A stretch of DNA of 53,743 nt from Micromonospora globbae (lineage in GTDB: Bacteria; Actinomycetota; Actinomycetes; Mycobacteriales; Micromonosporaceae): the NCBI RefSeq assembly GCF_003610785.1, contig NZ_RAQQ01000030.1, forward strand, positions 1-53,743, written 5' to 3'. The stretch's first letter is position 1, and each line of letters starts with the position of its first letter. Made by a program: the position numbers and the translations under genes. Under the pieces are notes generated by a model. That model made no database searches, had not been told where the DNA came from, and worked only from the letters and a program-made list of their open reading frames with translations. Below are positions 47,390-53,743 of the stretch, piece by piece.

Positions 47390-48742
47390 GTGAAGAGCAC
47401 CGTCGAGACTCTGAGCCCGACGCGCGTGCGGCTCGCCATCGAGGTGCCGTTCGTCGAGCTCGAGCCGAGCCTCAAGAAGGCGTACCGGGAGATCGGCCAG
47501 CAGGTCCAGGTTCCCGGCTTCCGCCGGGGCAAGGTGCCGCCCGCGGTGATCGACCAGCGGGTCGGCCGGGGCACCGTCCTCAACGAGGCGGTGCAGGAGG
47601 CCATCCCGCAGAACATCCTCGCCGCGGTGCGCGAGCACGACCTGAAGACGCTCGGCCGCCCCGAGGTCGAGATCACCGAGTTCGCCGACGGCGACTCGCT
47701 GAACTTCACCGCCGAGGTCGACGTACGGCCGGAGATCACCCTCCCCGACCTCGCCACCGTCGAGGTGACCGTCGACGAGCTCAAGATCGACGAGAGCGAG
47801 ATCGACGAGCAGGTGAAGAACCTGCGCGAGCGGTTCGCGACCCTCAAGACCGTCGAGCGGGCCGCCCAGGAGGGCGACTACGTGCAGATCGACCTGCACG
47901 CCACCGTTGACGGCGAGGACGTGCCGGGCGGGTCGGCGACCAACATCTCGCACGAGGTCGGCAGCAAGCAGCTCCTGCCGGGCCTGGACGAGGCTGTGGT
48001 CGGCCTCGCGGCCGGCGACAGCACCACGTTCAGCACCCAGCTCGTGGGCGGCGAGTTCGCCGGCCGTGACGCCGAGGTCTCGGTGACGGTGCGGACGGTG
48101 AAGGAGAAGGAGCTGCCGGAGCTGGACGACGAGTTCGCCCAGATGGCGAGCGAGTTCGACACGATGGACGAGCTCCGCGCCGACCTGCGGGAGCGGGTGA
48201 GCCGGGGCAAGCAGGTCGAGCAGATCTACGCCGCCCGTGACAAGGCGCTCGAGCAGCTGGTGGCGGCGGCCGAGGTGCCGGCCCCGGAGGGGGTCGTCCG
48301 CGAGGAGGTCGCGAGCCGCAAGCAGGCCATGATCGACCAGCTGGAGCGGATCGGCGCCACCCTGGAGGACTACCTGGCCTCCGAGGAGAAGACCGAGGAG
48401 CAGATCGACGCCGAGCTCACCGAGGCGGCGACCGAGGGCGTGAAGATCCAGCTGCTGCTGGACACCCTGGCCGACGCCGAGGACGTCCAGGTCTCCGACG
48501 ACGAGTTCGGCCACGAGATCGTGCACCGGGCCCAGCGCGCCGGGATGGCCCCGCAGCAGTACTACGACCAGCTGGTGCGCTCCGGCGCGGCGCCCGCCGT
48601 CTACGGCGACGTCCGGCGGGGCAAGGCGCTCGCCTCCGTCATGGAGCGGATCACGATCAAGGACACCGCCGGCAACGAGGTCACCCTCGACGCCCTGCGG
48701 GCCGCCAACGAGGCCGAGCACCAGCACGACCACGAGCACTGA
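47390..48742 (+). CDS. tig: Trigger factor, ribosome-associated chaperone and prolyl isomerase
   Basis: 450 residues. The N-terminal ribosome-binding domain has the signature FRRGKVP (FRxGKxP type) after the ETLSPTRVRLAIEVPF opening. The FKBP-type PPIase domain follows (EGDYVQIDLHATVDGEDVPGG), then the long helical C-terminal domain. It ends in a His/Glu-rich tail (EAEHQHDHEH). GTG at 47390 with AAGGAG upstream. TACACT at 47330-47335 may be its -10 element. It precedes clpP1P2 and clpX as in most bacteria, linking folding and degradation of new chains. Confidence 0.97.
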   Translation: MKSTVETLSPTRVRLAIEVPFVELEPSLKKAYREIGQQVQVPGFRRGKVPPAVIDQRVGRGTVLNEAVQEAIPQNILAAVREHDLKTLGRPEVEITEFADGDSLNFTAEVDVRPEITLPDLATVEVTVDELKIDESEIDEQVKNLRERFATLKTVERAAQEGDYVQIDLHATVDGEDVPGGSATNISHEVGSKQLLPGLDEAVVGLAAGDSTTFSTQLVGGEFAGRDAEVSVTVRTVKEKELPELDDEFAQMASEFDTMDELRADLRERVSRGKQVEQIYAARDKALEQLVAAAEVPAPEGVVREEVASRKQAMIDQLERIGATLEDYLASEEKTEEQIDAELTEAATEGVKIQLLLDTLADAEDVQVSDDEFGHEIVHRAQRAGMAPQQYYDQLVRSGAAPAVYGDVRRGKALASVMERITIKDTAGNEVTLDALRAANEAEHQHDHEH

Positions 48743-48753
48743 TCGTCGGGTGA

Positions 48754-48787
48754 GGCCGCCGTCCGCCACGCGTGGCAGACGGCGGCC
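48754..48787 (+). terminator. Hairpin with T-run downstream of tig
   Basis: 48754-48768 pairs with 48773-48787 with one mismatch (15 positions) around CGCG, followed by GAAACCCTTTT. This is one of the few hairpins here with a short T-tract, so clpP1 probably has its own promoter. Confidence 0.8.
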
Positions 48788-48822
48788 GAAACCCTTTTCC
48801 GGGTACGTCCCGAGGGTGGCTG

Positions 48823-48836
48823 CGCTGTGAGCGAAC
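48823..48836 (-). promoter_or_regulatory. Putative ClgR operator upstream of clpP1
   Basis: On the minus strand the site reads GTTCGC-TCACA-GCG, matching the GTTCGC-N5-GCG box described for the ClgR activator of clp and lon genes in Streptomyces. It lies 78 bases before the clpP1 start, in the tig-clpP1 gap. One site only, exact to the remembered consensus. Confidence 0.6.
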
Positions 48837-48913
48837 AGTGCCACGACCGGGACTCTGCCGCCCGGCCGAGCGGTTAGGGTCGGGTAGGACGGTACGGAGA
48901 GCGAAGGGCTGCC

Positions 48914-49555
48914 ATGACCGACATGCACATCCCACCGAAGCCGCTCCGGGCGATCGACGCCCGAGGTGGCGACAACATTGGCAACCTCGACGACTCGGTC
49001 TACAACCGGTTGCTCAAGGAGCGGATCATCTTCCTGGGCAGCGAGGTGACCGACCAGGTCGCCAACCGCATCTGCGCGCAGCTGCTGCTGCTCGCCGCGG
49101 AGGACCCGGACCGCGACATCAACCTCTGGATCAACTCGCCGGGTGGCTCGGTCTACTCCGGCATGGCGATCTACGACACGATGCAGTTCATCGACAACGA
49201 CGTCTCGACCGTGGCGATGGGCATGGCCGCCTCCATGGGGCAGCTGCTGCTCTGTGCGGGCACCAAGGGCAAGCGTTACGCCCTGCCGCACGCGCGGATC
49301 ATGATGCACCAGCCGTCGGGTGGCGTGGGCGGCACGGCCGCCGACATCGCCATCCAGGCGGAGCAGATGCTCTACACGAAGCGGATGTTCCAGGAGCGGG
49401 TCGCCTTCCACACCGGTCAGACCCCCGCGCAGATCGAGGCGGACTCGGACCGCGACCGTTGGTTCACGGCCCAGGAGGCCGTCGACTACGGCTTCATCGA
49501 CAAGGTCATCACCGGAGCCGCCCAGGTTCCGGAAGGTGCCGGGACTCTGAGCTGA
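48914..49555 (+). CDS. clpP1: ATP-dependent Clp protease proteolytic subunit 1
   Basis: Serine peptidase subunit of the ClpP1P2 tetradecamer. Catalytic triad S107 (GMAASMG), H132 (IMMHQPSGG) and D181 (DRDRWF); oxyanion region INSPGGSV. The 213-residue protein begins with a short N-terminal extension that may be processed. It ends 10 bases before clpP2, and the two are expected to assemble as a mixed complex served by ClpX and ClpC. ATG at 48914 follows AGAGCGAAGG. Confidence 0.97.
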   Translation: MTDMHIPPKPLRAIDARGGDNIGNLDDSVYNRLLKERIIFLGSEVTDQVANRICAQLLLLAAEDPDRDINLWINSPGGSVYSGMAIYDTMQFIDNDVSTVAMGMAASMGQLLLCAGTKGKRYALPHARIMMHQPSGGVGGTAADIAIQAEQMLYTKRMFQERVAFHTGQTPAQIEADSDRDRWFTAQEAVDYGFIDKVITGAAQVPEGAGTLS

Positions 49556-49565
49556 GGAGCTGACG

Positions 49566-50228
49566 ATGACCGACCTGAGCTTGCCGCCCCAGTTCGCGGC
49601 CGTGCACAACCGTTACGTGCTGCCGTCGTTCGTCGAGCGCACGTCGTACGGGGTGAAGGAGTCCAACCCGTACAACAAGCTCTTCGAGGACCGGATCATC
49701 TTCCTCGGCGTGCAGGTGGACGACGCGTCGGCCAACGACGTGATGGCCCAGCTGCTGACGCTGGAGGGCACCGACCCGGATCGCGACATCATCATGTACA
49801 TCAACTCGCCGGGTGGCTCGTTCACGGCCATGACGGCGATCTACGACACCATGCAGTACGTCCGGCCGGACATCCAGACCGTCTGCCTCGGGCAGGCCGC
49901 CAGCGCCGCCGCCGTGCTGCTCGCGGCGGGCACTCCGGGCAAGCGGATGGCCCTGCCGAACTCGCGGATCATCATCCACCAGCCGGCCACCGAGGGCGGC
50001 TACGGGCAGGGCTCGGACATCGAGATCCAGGCCCGGGAGATCCTCCGGATGCGTACGCAGCTGGAGGAGATGATCTCGCGGCACGCCAACCAGTCGATCG
50101 AGAAGGTCCGCAAGGACATCGATCGTGACAAGATCATGACGGCCGAGGAGGCCCGTGAGTACGGGCTGGTCGACACGATCCTGACCAGCCGCAAGAAGGG
50201 CCTGCTGGCCGCCAACGCCGCCAGCTGA
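49566..50228 (+). CDS. clpP2: ATP-dependent Clp protease proteolytic subunit 2
   Basis: 220 residues, paralogous to ClpP1. Triad S113 (GQAASAAA), H138 (IIIHQPATEG) and D188 (DIDRDKI). The N-terminus (AAVHNRYVLPSFVERTSYGVKESNPYNKLFEDRIIFLG) is longer than in ClpP1, as in other actinobacteria. In mycobacteria both subunits are essential and form a heteromeric P1P2 protease. The ATG follows GAGGAGC. Confidence 0.97.
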   Translation: MTDLSLPPQFAAVHNRYVLPSFVERTSYGVKESNPYNKLFEDRIIFLGVQVDDASANDVMAQLLTLEGTDPDRDIIMYINSPGGSFTAMTAIYDTMQYVRPDIQTVCLGQAASAAAVLLAAGTPGKRMALPNSRIIIHQPATEGGYGQGSDIEIQAREILRMRTQLEEMISRHANQSIEKVRKDIDRDKIMTAEEAREYGLVDTILTSRKKGLLAANAAS

Positions 50229-50242
50229 CCAGTGCCGGGTCG

Positions 50243-50276
50243 GAGGTCGGTCGGGACGGCGATCCCGGCCGACCTC
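50243..50276 (+). terminator. Hairpin between clpP2 and clpX
   Basis: 50243-50256 pairs with 50263-50276 (14 bases with one G-T wobble) around CGGCGA, followed 10 bases on by CCCGTTTTGGGGG. It may partly end the clpP transcript; clpX then needs a promoter within the remaining 160 bases, where GGGTAACGTCGGGTCTGTACCG is AT-richer than its surroundings. Confidence 0.6.
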
Positions 50277-50436
50277 TGACACACCCGTTTTGGGGGTCGG
50301 AGAAAACTCCGCCAGCGGGTAACGTCGGGTCTGTACCGCTTCGCTGGTCGGACCGGCGGGGTGAACAAGACGGCGGGGCGCAGCCGCCGCGGGTCATGGC
50401 CGGGTCCCCGGCCGGTTGAGTGCAGGGAGAACGTAG

Positions 50437-51726
50437 GTGGCACGGATCGGTGACGGCGGCGACCTACTGAAGTGCTCCTTCTGTGGCAAGTCGCAGAAGC
50501 AGGTCAAGAAGTTGATCGCGGGCCCCGGGGTCTACATCTGCGACGAGTGCATCGATCTCTGTAACGAGATCATCGAGGAGGAGCTGGCCGAGTCCGGCGA
50601 GGTGAAGTGGGAAGAGCTTCCGAAGCCGATGGAGATCTGCCAGTTCCTCGACAACTACGTCGTCGGGCAGGACCAGGCCAAGAAGGCACTCTCCGTAGCG
50701 GTCTACAACCACTACAAGCGGATCCAGGCCGAGGCGGCCGGCGGGCCCGGCTCCGACGCTGTCGAGGTGGCCAAGTCCAACATCCTGCTGCTCGGGCCGA
50801 CCGGCTGCGGTAAGACGCACCTGGCCCAGACCCTCGCGCGGATGCTGAACGTGCCGTTCGCGATCGCCGACGCCACCGCGCTCACCGAGGCGGGCTACGT
50901 CGGCGAGGACGTGGAGAACATCCTCCTCAAGCTCATCCAGGCCGCCGACTACGACATCAAGCGCGCCGAGACCGGCATCATCTACATCGACGAGGTCGAC
51001 AAGATCGCCCGCAAGTCGGAGAACCCGTCGATCACCCGGGACGTCTCCGGCGAGGGTGTCCAGCAGGCGCTGCTCAAGATGCTCGAGGGCACCGTGGCGA
51101 ACGTGCCGCCCCAGGGCGGCCGCAAACACCCGCACCAGGAGTTCATCCAGATAGACACCACCAACGTGCTCTTCATCTGTGGTGGGGCCTTCGCTGGTCT
51201 GGAGCAGATCATCGAGGCGCGCACCGGGCACGGTGGCACCGGCTTCGGCGCGCGGCTCCGGGCCGTCTCGGACCGCTCGACCGACGACATCTTCAGCCAG
51301 GTGATGCCGGAGGACATGCTCAAGTTCGGGCTGATCCCCGAGTTCATCGGCCGGCTTCCGGTGATCACGAGCGTGCGGAGCCTGGACCGCAACGCCCTGG
51401 TGCGGATCCTCACCGAGCCCCGCAACGCGCTGGTCCGGCAGTACCAGCGCCTGTTCGAGCTGGACGGGGTCGAGCTGGAGTTCGAGCCCGCCGCGCTCGA
51501 GGCCATCGCCGACCAGGCCATGCTCCGCGGCACCGGCGCCCGCGGACTGCGGGCGATCATGGAAGAGGTCCTGCTCTCCGTGATGTACGAGGTGCCGAGC
51601 AACCCCGACGCCGCCCGGGTCCTGATCACCCGCGAGGTCGTCCTCGAGAACGTCAACCCGACGATCGTGCCTCGCGAGTTCACCGGCCGGCGCGCCCGCC
51701 GGGAGCGCGAGGAGAAGTCCGCCTGA
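50437..51726 (+). CDS. clpX: ATP-dependent Clp protease ATP-binding subunit ClpX
   Basis: AAA+ unfoldase that feeds substrates to ClpP1P2. N-terminal zinc-binding domain C13-x2-C16 and C35-x2-C38 (CSFC, CDEC); Walker A GPTGCGKT at 120-127; Walker B IIYIDEVDKI; the pore loop and RKH-like region; sensor 2 GARGLRAIMEE. At 429 residues it is the full usual length. GTG at 50437 follows GGGAGAACGTAG; the C-terminal RRAREREEKSA tail is charged. Confidence 0.97.
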   Translation: MARIGDGGDLLKCSFCGKSQKQVKKLIAGPGVYICDECIDLCNEIIEEELAESGEVKWEELPKPMEICQFLDNYVVGQDQAKKALSVAVYNHYKRIQAEAAGGPGSDAVEVAKSNILLLGPTGCGKTHLAQTLARMLNVPFAIADATALTEAGYVGEDVENILLKLIQAADYDIKRAETGIIYIDEVDKIARKSENPSITRDVSGEGVQQALLKMLEGTVANVPPQGGRKHPHQEFIQIDTTNVLFICGGAFAGLEQIIEARTGHGGTGFGARLRAVSDRSTDDIFSQVMPEDMLKFGLIPEFIGRLPVITSVRSLDRNALVRILTEPRNALVRQYQRLFELDGVELEFEPAALEAIADQAMLRGTGARGLRAIMEEVLLSVMYEVPSNPDAARVLITREVVLENVNPTIVPREFTGRRARREREEKSA

Positions 51727-51823
51727 CCGGGGCGCCGCAGGCACGGGTACGCCGCCGCGAGGCGAGTGAGGGCGGCACGTCCGTCCCTGTCCCGGTCGGC
51801 TGCGTCCCCGTACGCTGAGGCTC

Positions 51824-52621
51824 ATGCGTGTCGCCGTCTGCCAGCTGAACGCGCGGGAGGACCGCAAGGCCAACCTCGCCGCCGCGGAGTCGTTGCTGGA
51901 ACGCGCCGCCGTCGGCGGCGCGGACCTCGCCGTCCTTCCCGAGTACGTCGACTACCTGGGTCCGGCGGCGGGCATGCCCGAGCCGGAGCCGGTCGACGGC
52001 GAGGTCGGCACGTTCTTCGCCGGCGTCGCGCGCCGGCTGGGCATGTGGCTGGTCGCCGGATCGTTCCACGAGGCCGGGCCGGACCCGGAGCACACCTGGA
52101 ACACGTCGCTGGTCTTCGACCGCACCGGGGCGCTCGCCGCCAGCTACCGGAAGATCCACCTGTACGACGTGGAGATTCCCGGCCGGGTCTCCTACCGCGA
52201 GTCGGCGACGGTGGCCCCGGGCGACCAGCCGGTGGTGGTGACGGTGGAGGGTGTCCAGGTCGGGCTGTCGATCTGCTACGACCTGCGCTTCCCGGAGCTG
52301 TACCGCCGGCTGGCCACCGACGGCGGCGCCCAGGTGCTGGTGGTGCCCGCCGCCTTCATGTTGCACACCGGGCGGGACCACTGGGAAGTGCTGTTGCGTG
52401 CCCGTGCCATCGAGAACCAGTGCTACGTGCTGGCCGCCGGCCAGATCGGTGACCACGAGCCGGGGCGGACGTGCTTCGGGCGGAGCATGGTCGTCGACCC
52501 GTGGGGCACCGTCCTCGCGCAGGCGCCGGACGAGCCCGGCGTCACCTTCGCCGAGCTGGATCTCGACCGGCTCGCCACGATCCGGGCCGAGCTGCCCAGC
52601 CTCGCCAACCGGCGGCTCTGA
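51824..52621 (+). CDS. Carbon-nitrogen hydrolase (nitrilase superfamily)
   Basis: 265 residues with the Glu-Lys-Cys triad: E40 (VLPEYVDYLG), K110 (SYRKIHLYDV) and C151 (LSICYDLRFPELY). The YRKIHLYD and CYDLRFPELYR segments place it near the Nit1/Nit2 omega-amidase and deaminated-glutathione amidase branch, a metabolite-repair type. The substrate is a guess. It lies 97 bases after clpX with its own AAC-rich leader; the stop is 14 bases from the convergent small membrane gene. Confidence 0.9.
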   Translation: MRVAVCQLNAREDRKANLAAAESLLERAAVGGADLAVLPEYVDYLGPAAGMPEPEPVDGEVGTFFAGVARRLGMWLVAGSFHEAGPDPEHTWNTSLVFDRTGALAASYRKIHLYDVEIPGRVSYRESATVAPGDQPVVVTVEGVQVGLSICYDLRFPELYRRLATDGGAQVLVVPAAFMLHTGRDHWEVLLRARAIENQCYVLAAGQIGDHEPGRTCFGRSMVVDPWGTVLAQAPDEPGVTFAELDLDRLATIRAELPSLANRRL

Positions 52622-52635
52622 CGCGGCGTCCGTCG

Positions 52636-52863
52636 TCAGCCCTGCAGGAGCACCCCCACGACCGCGAATCCGACGATGGCGGCGGCCGTGACGAGGAGGG
52701 CCGTCGTCATGCGGGACCGGCCCCGCCGGGCCAGCCGCCGCACGGAGAGCAGCAGTACGACGAGGACGAAGGCGCCGATCACCAGCTGCCAGAACGGCAG
52801 AAGGAGCCCGAGCAGCGCCTCCTCGGCGAGTGGGGCGGCCGGCAGCCGGTGGACGTCATCCAT
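52636..52863 (-). CDS. Small two-helix membrane protein
   Basis: 75 residues from the ATG at 52863: a short polar start (DDVHRLPAAPLAEE), a helix (LLGLLLPFWQLVIGAFVLVVLLL), a basic loop (SVRRLARRGRSRM) and a second helix (TALLVTAAAIVGFAVVGVLLQ). The basic loop between helices predicts both termini outside. The upstream in-frame extension to 53169 is Pro/Arg-rich and is left out. Function unknown. Confidence 0.6.
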   Translation of the reverse strand: MDDVHRLPAAPLAEEALLGLLLPFWQLVIGAFVLVVLLLSVRRLARRGRSRMTTALLVTAAAIVGFAVVGVLLQG

Positions 52864-53129
52864 GCCAGACACTGTGGCACGCGGGAGCGCCCGGTGCGCA
52901 GGCCCGCGCCCGCGAACGACCAGCCCGGCGGGCGGGAACAGCCTCGCGGGCTGTGGCGTTGGACCTTCGCGACCGGTCGCACCAGGGCCGCGGGTCGGAC
53001 GTGCCGCCGGGGACCGCGGGCGGTCGTCCGGGCGGGCAGGGACCGCCGGACACCCGCCGCCGACAGTGCGCGGCGTGCCGCCGGCGGTCTGGCAGACGGG
53101 TCGCGTACCTAGCAGTGACGGACGTTGAT

Positions 53130-53158
53130 TTGCCTTCTCCGGGCCGTCCGCGTAACTT
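53130..53158 (+). promoter_or_regulatory. Candidate rrn promoter P1
   Basis: TTGCCT (53130-53135), 17-base spacer, TAACTT (53153-53158), followed by TCTCTGCACG. Spacing is ideal; elements are moderate. Confidence 0.45.
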
Positions 53159-53273
53159 TCTCTCTGCACGCGGGAGGCCGGGCAAACCGGCCGACAACGG
53201 GCACCAGGCTCGGGGCGGAGACGCCGACCGAGGCTGGACCGGGCGGTGCGGGGCAGTTCCGAGAGATTCGGGG

Positions 53274-53302
53274 TTGCGGCCGCGAAGCCGACCGGGTAAA
53301 GT
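53274..53302 (+). promoter_or_regulatory. Candidate rrn promoter P2
   Basis: TTGCGG (53274-53279), 17-base spacer, TAAAGT (53297-53302), preceded by CCGGG as in the third copy. Confidence 0.5.
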
Positions 53303-53446
53303 TCTGGAGCCGGCAGGAGCCGGGCGGGTGGCCGCGAAAGTGGTGCCGGCCGGTCTGCGGTTCTCCCACGACAGCAACGACCGCCGATTCTCGGCGTGCG
53401 TCGGCGTGGGATCCCGAACCAGTCAGTTCGATCACCCCACGCGGGG

Positions 53447-53475
53447 TTGGCGTTCCTGACCGGGACGGGTAAGTT
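53447..53475 (+). promoter_or_regulatory. Candidate rrn promoter P3
   Basis: TTGGCG (53447-53452), 17-base spacer, TAAGTT (53470-53475), preceded by GACGGG. The repeated C/GACGGG-TAA-GTT pattern among P2 and P3 supports a family of tandem promoters. Confidence 0.5.
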
Positions 53476-53530
53476 CGAGCGGTTGCCCCGAGAGGGGTCT
53501 CGCAGCGCGGGGCCTTGATCGGTGTGTGGT

Positions 53531-53542
53531 TGTTCTTTGAGA
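53531..53542 (+). promoter_or_regulatory. boxA-like antitermination element in the rRNA leader
   Basis: TGTTCTTTGAGA resembles bacterial boxA (TGCTCTTTAACA) and is followed by ACTCAACAGGGTG, a common actinobacterial rrn leader sequence. It would load NusB/NusE for processive rRNA transcription. Confidence 0.7.
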
Positions 53543-53668
53543 ACTCAACAGGGTGCTTGATAAGCCAGTGCCAATTTGTTTTATACCCCCCGTGCTGGTC
53601 GGGCCTTTTGGTTTGGCTGGTGGGGATTCCTTTGGCAACTTTTGTTGCTGGGATGATTTTCCAAGTTT

Positions 53669-53743
53669 TTGTTGGAGAGTTTGATCCTGGCTCAGGACGA
53701 ACGCTGGCGGCGTGCTTAACACATGCAAGTCGAGCGGAAAGGC
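53669..53743 (+). rRNA. 16S ribosomal RNA, 5' end (partial, runs off the window)
   Basis: GGAGAGTTTGATCCTGGCTC and the following bases through CAAGTCGAGCGGAAAGGC are the conserved 16S start. The 5' end is set by aligning AGAGTTTGATC with Escherichia positions 8-18. The first variable stretch is typical of Micromonosporaceae. Confidence 0.98.

Larger units (their letters stand above)
52864..53668 (+). promoter_or_regulatory. rRNA operon promoter and leader region
   Basis: About 800 bases without a supported protein gene. The last 170 bases are much lower in GC than the rest of the window (TTTGTTTTATACC, CCTTTTGGTTTGG, AAGTTTTTGTTGG), as expected for a transcribed rRNA leader. Three -35/-10 pairs with 17-base spacing are listed separately, and a boxA-like element and a small stem GCAAC-TTTT-GTTGC (53635-53648) lie before the 16S start. 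Confidence 0.85.

Noticed and set aside
53432..53728. Minus-strand frame of 98 codons over the rRNA leader
   Set aside because: It covers the rrn leader and the 16S 5' end on the opposite strand; no support.

Overview
The window is chromosomal DNA of a high-GC actinomycete, most likely Micromonospora or a close relative in the Micromonosporaceae. This rests on the strongly GC-biased codon use, the many GTG/TTG starts and overlapping ATGA/GTGA junctions, the tig-clpP1-clpP2-clpX block, and the first 75 bases of a 16S rRNA gene at the right edge. Its first variable stretch (GAGCGGAAAGGC) is typical of that family. This was judged by reading; no search was run.

Layout. Positions 1-2400: the tail of an IS110-type transposase, a large hairpin and a bifunctional penicillin-binding protein. 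2484-6080: cobC-cobT and a fused siroheme/uroporphyrinogen methyltransferase. 6270-10273: trehalose genes otsA and an otsB-GH15 fusion. 10622-20354: ettA, a thioesterase, a YbjN-type protein, truncated haemoglobin glbO, an MFS exporter, an MscS channel, an HNH protein, a class F-like sortase with a neighbouring secreted protein, and an Lrp/AsnC regulator. 20500-32842: a twelve-gene tryptophan/kynurenine catabolic operon. 32900-46642: a CtaJ-like protein, a DUF5130 protein, pepN, a DsbA-like protein, a DUF1015 protein, rpiB, small hypotheticals, an M14 carboxypeptidase, a yellow/MRJP-type protein and two acetyltransferases. 46791-52863: tRNA-Gly, tRNA-Pro, tig, clpP1, clpP2, clpX, a nitrilase-family hydrolase and a small membrane protein. 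52864-53743: the rRNA operon promoter/leader and the 16S start.

The central metabolic unit opens the indole ring of tryptophan (dioxygenase) and passes kynurenine through kynurenine monooxygenase and kynureninase to 3-hydroxyanthranilate. That ring is cleaved (HAO), decarboxylated (ACMSD), oxidised (aminomuconate semialdehyde dehydrogenase) and deaminated (RidA-type). The product goes down the catechol meta-cleavage lower pathway (decarboxylase, hydratase, aldolase, acylating acetaldehyde dehydrogenase) to pyruvate and acetyl-CoA. Every step has a gene except N-formylkynurenine hydrolysis; an amidase-signature enzyme at the end of the operon is the obvious candidate. A divergent Lrp/AsnC protein is the likely regulator.

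As I remember Mycobacterium tuberculosis, the order glbO, HNH, CtaJ-like, DUF5130, pepN, DsbA-like, rpiB, tig, clpP1P2, clpX follows Rv2470 down to Rv2457c. The sortase pair and the kynurenine operon therefore sit as an insertion within a conserved actinobacterial core block. I see no new defence or mobile system. The most unusual points are the IDO-like active-site residues in the tryptophan dioxygenase, the OtsB-GH15 fusion, the CPWA active site of the DsbA-like protein, the membrane-tailed kynurenine monooxygenase, and several families of intergenic palindromes.
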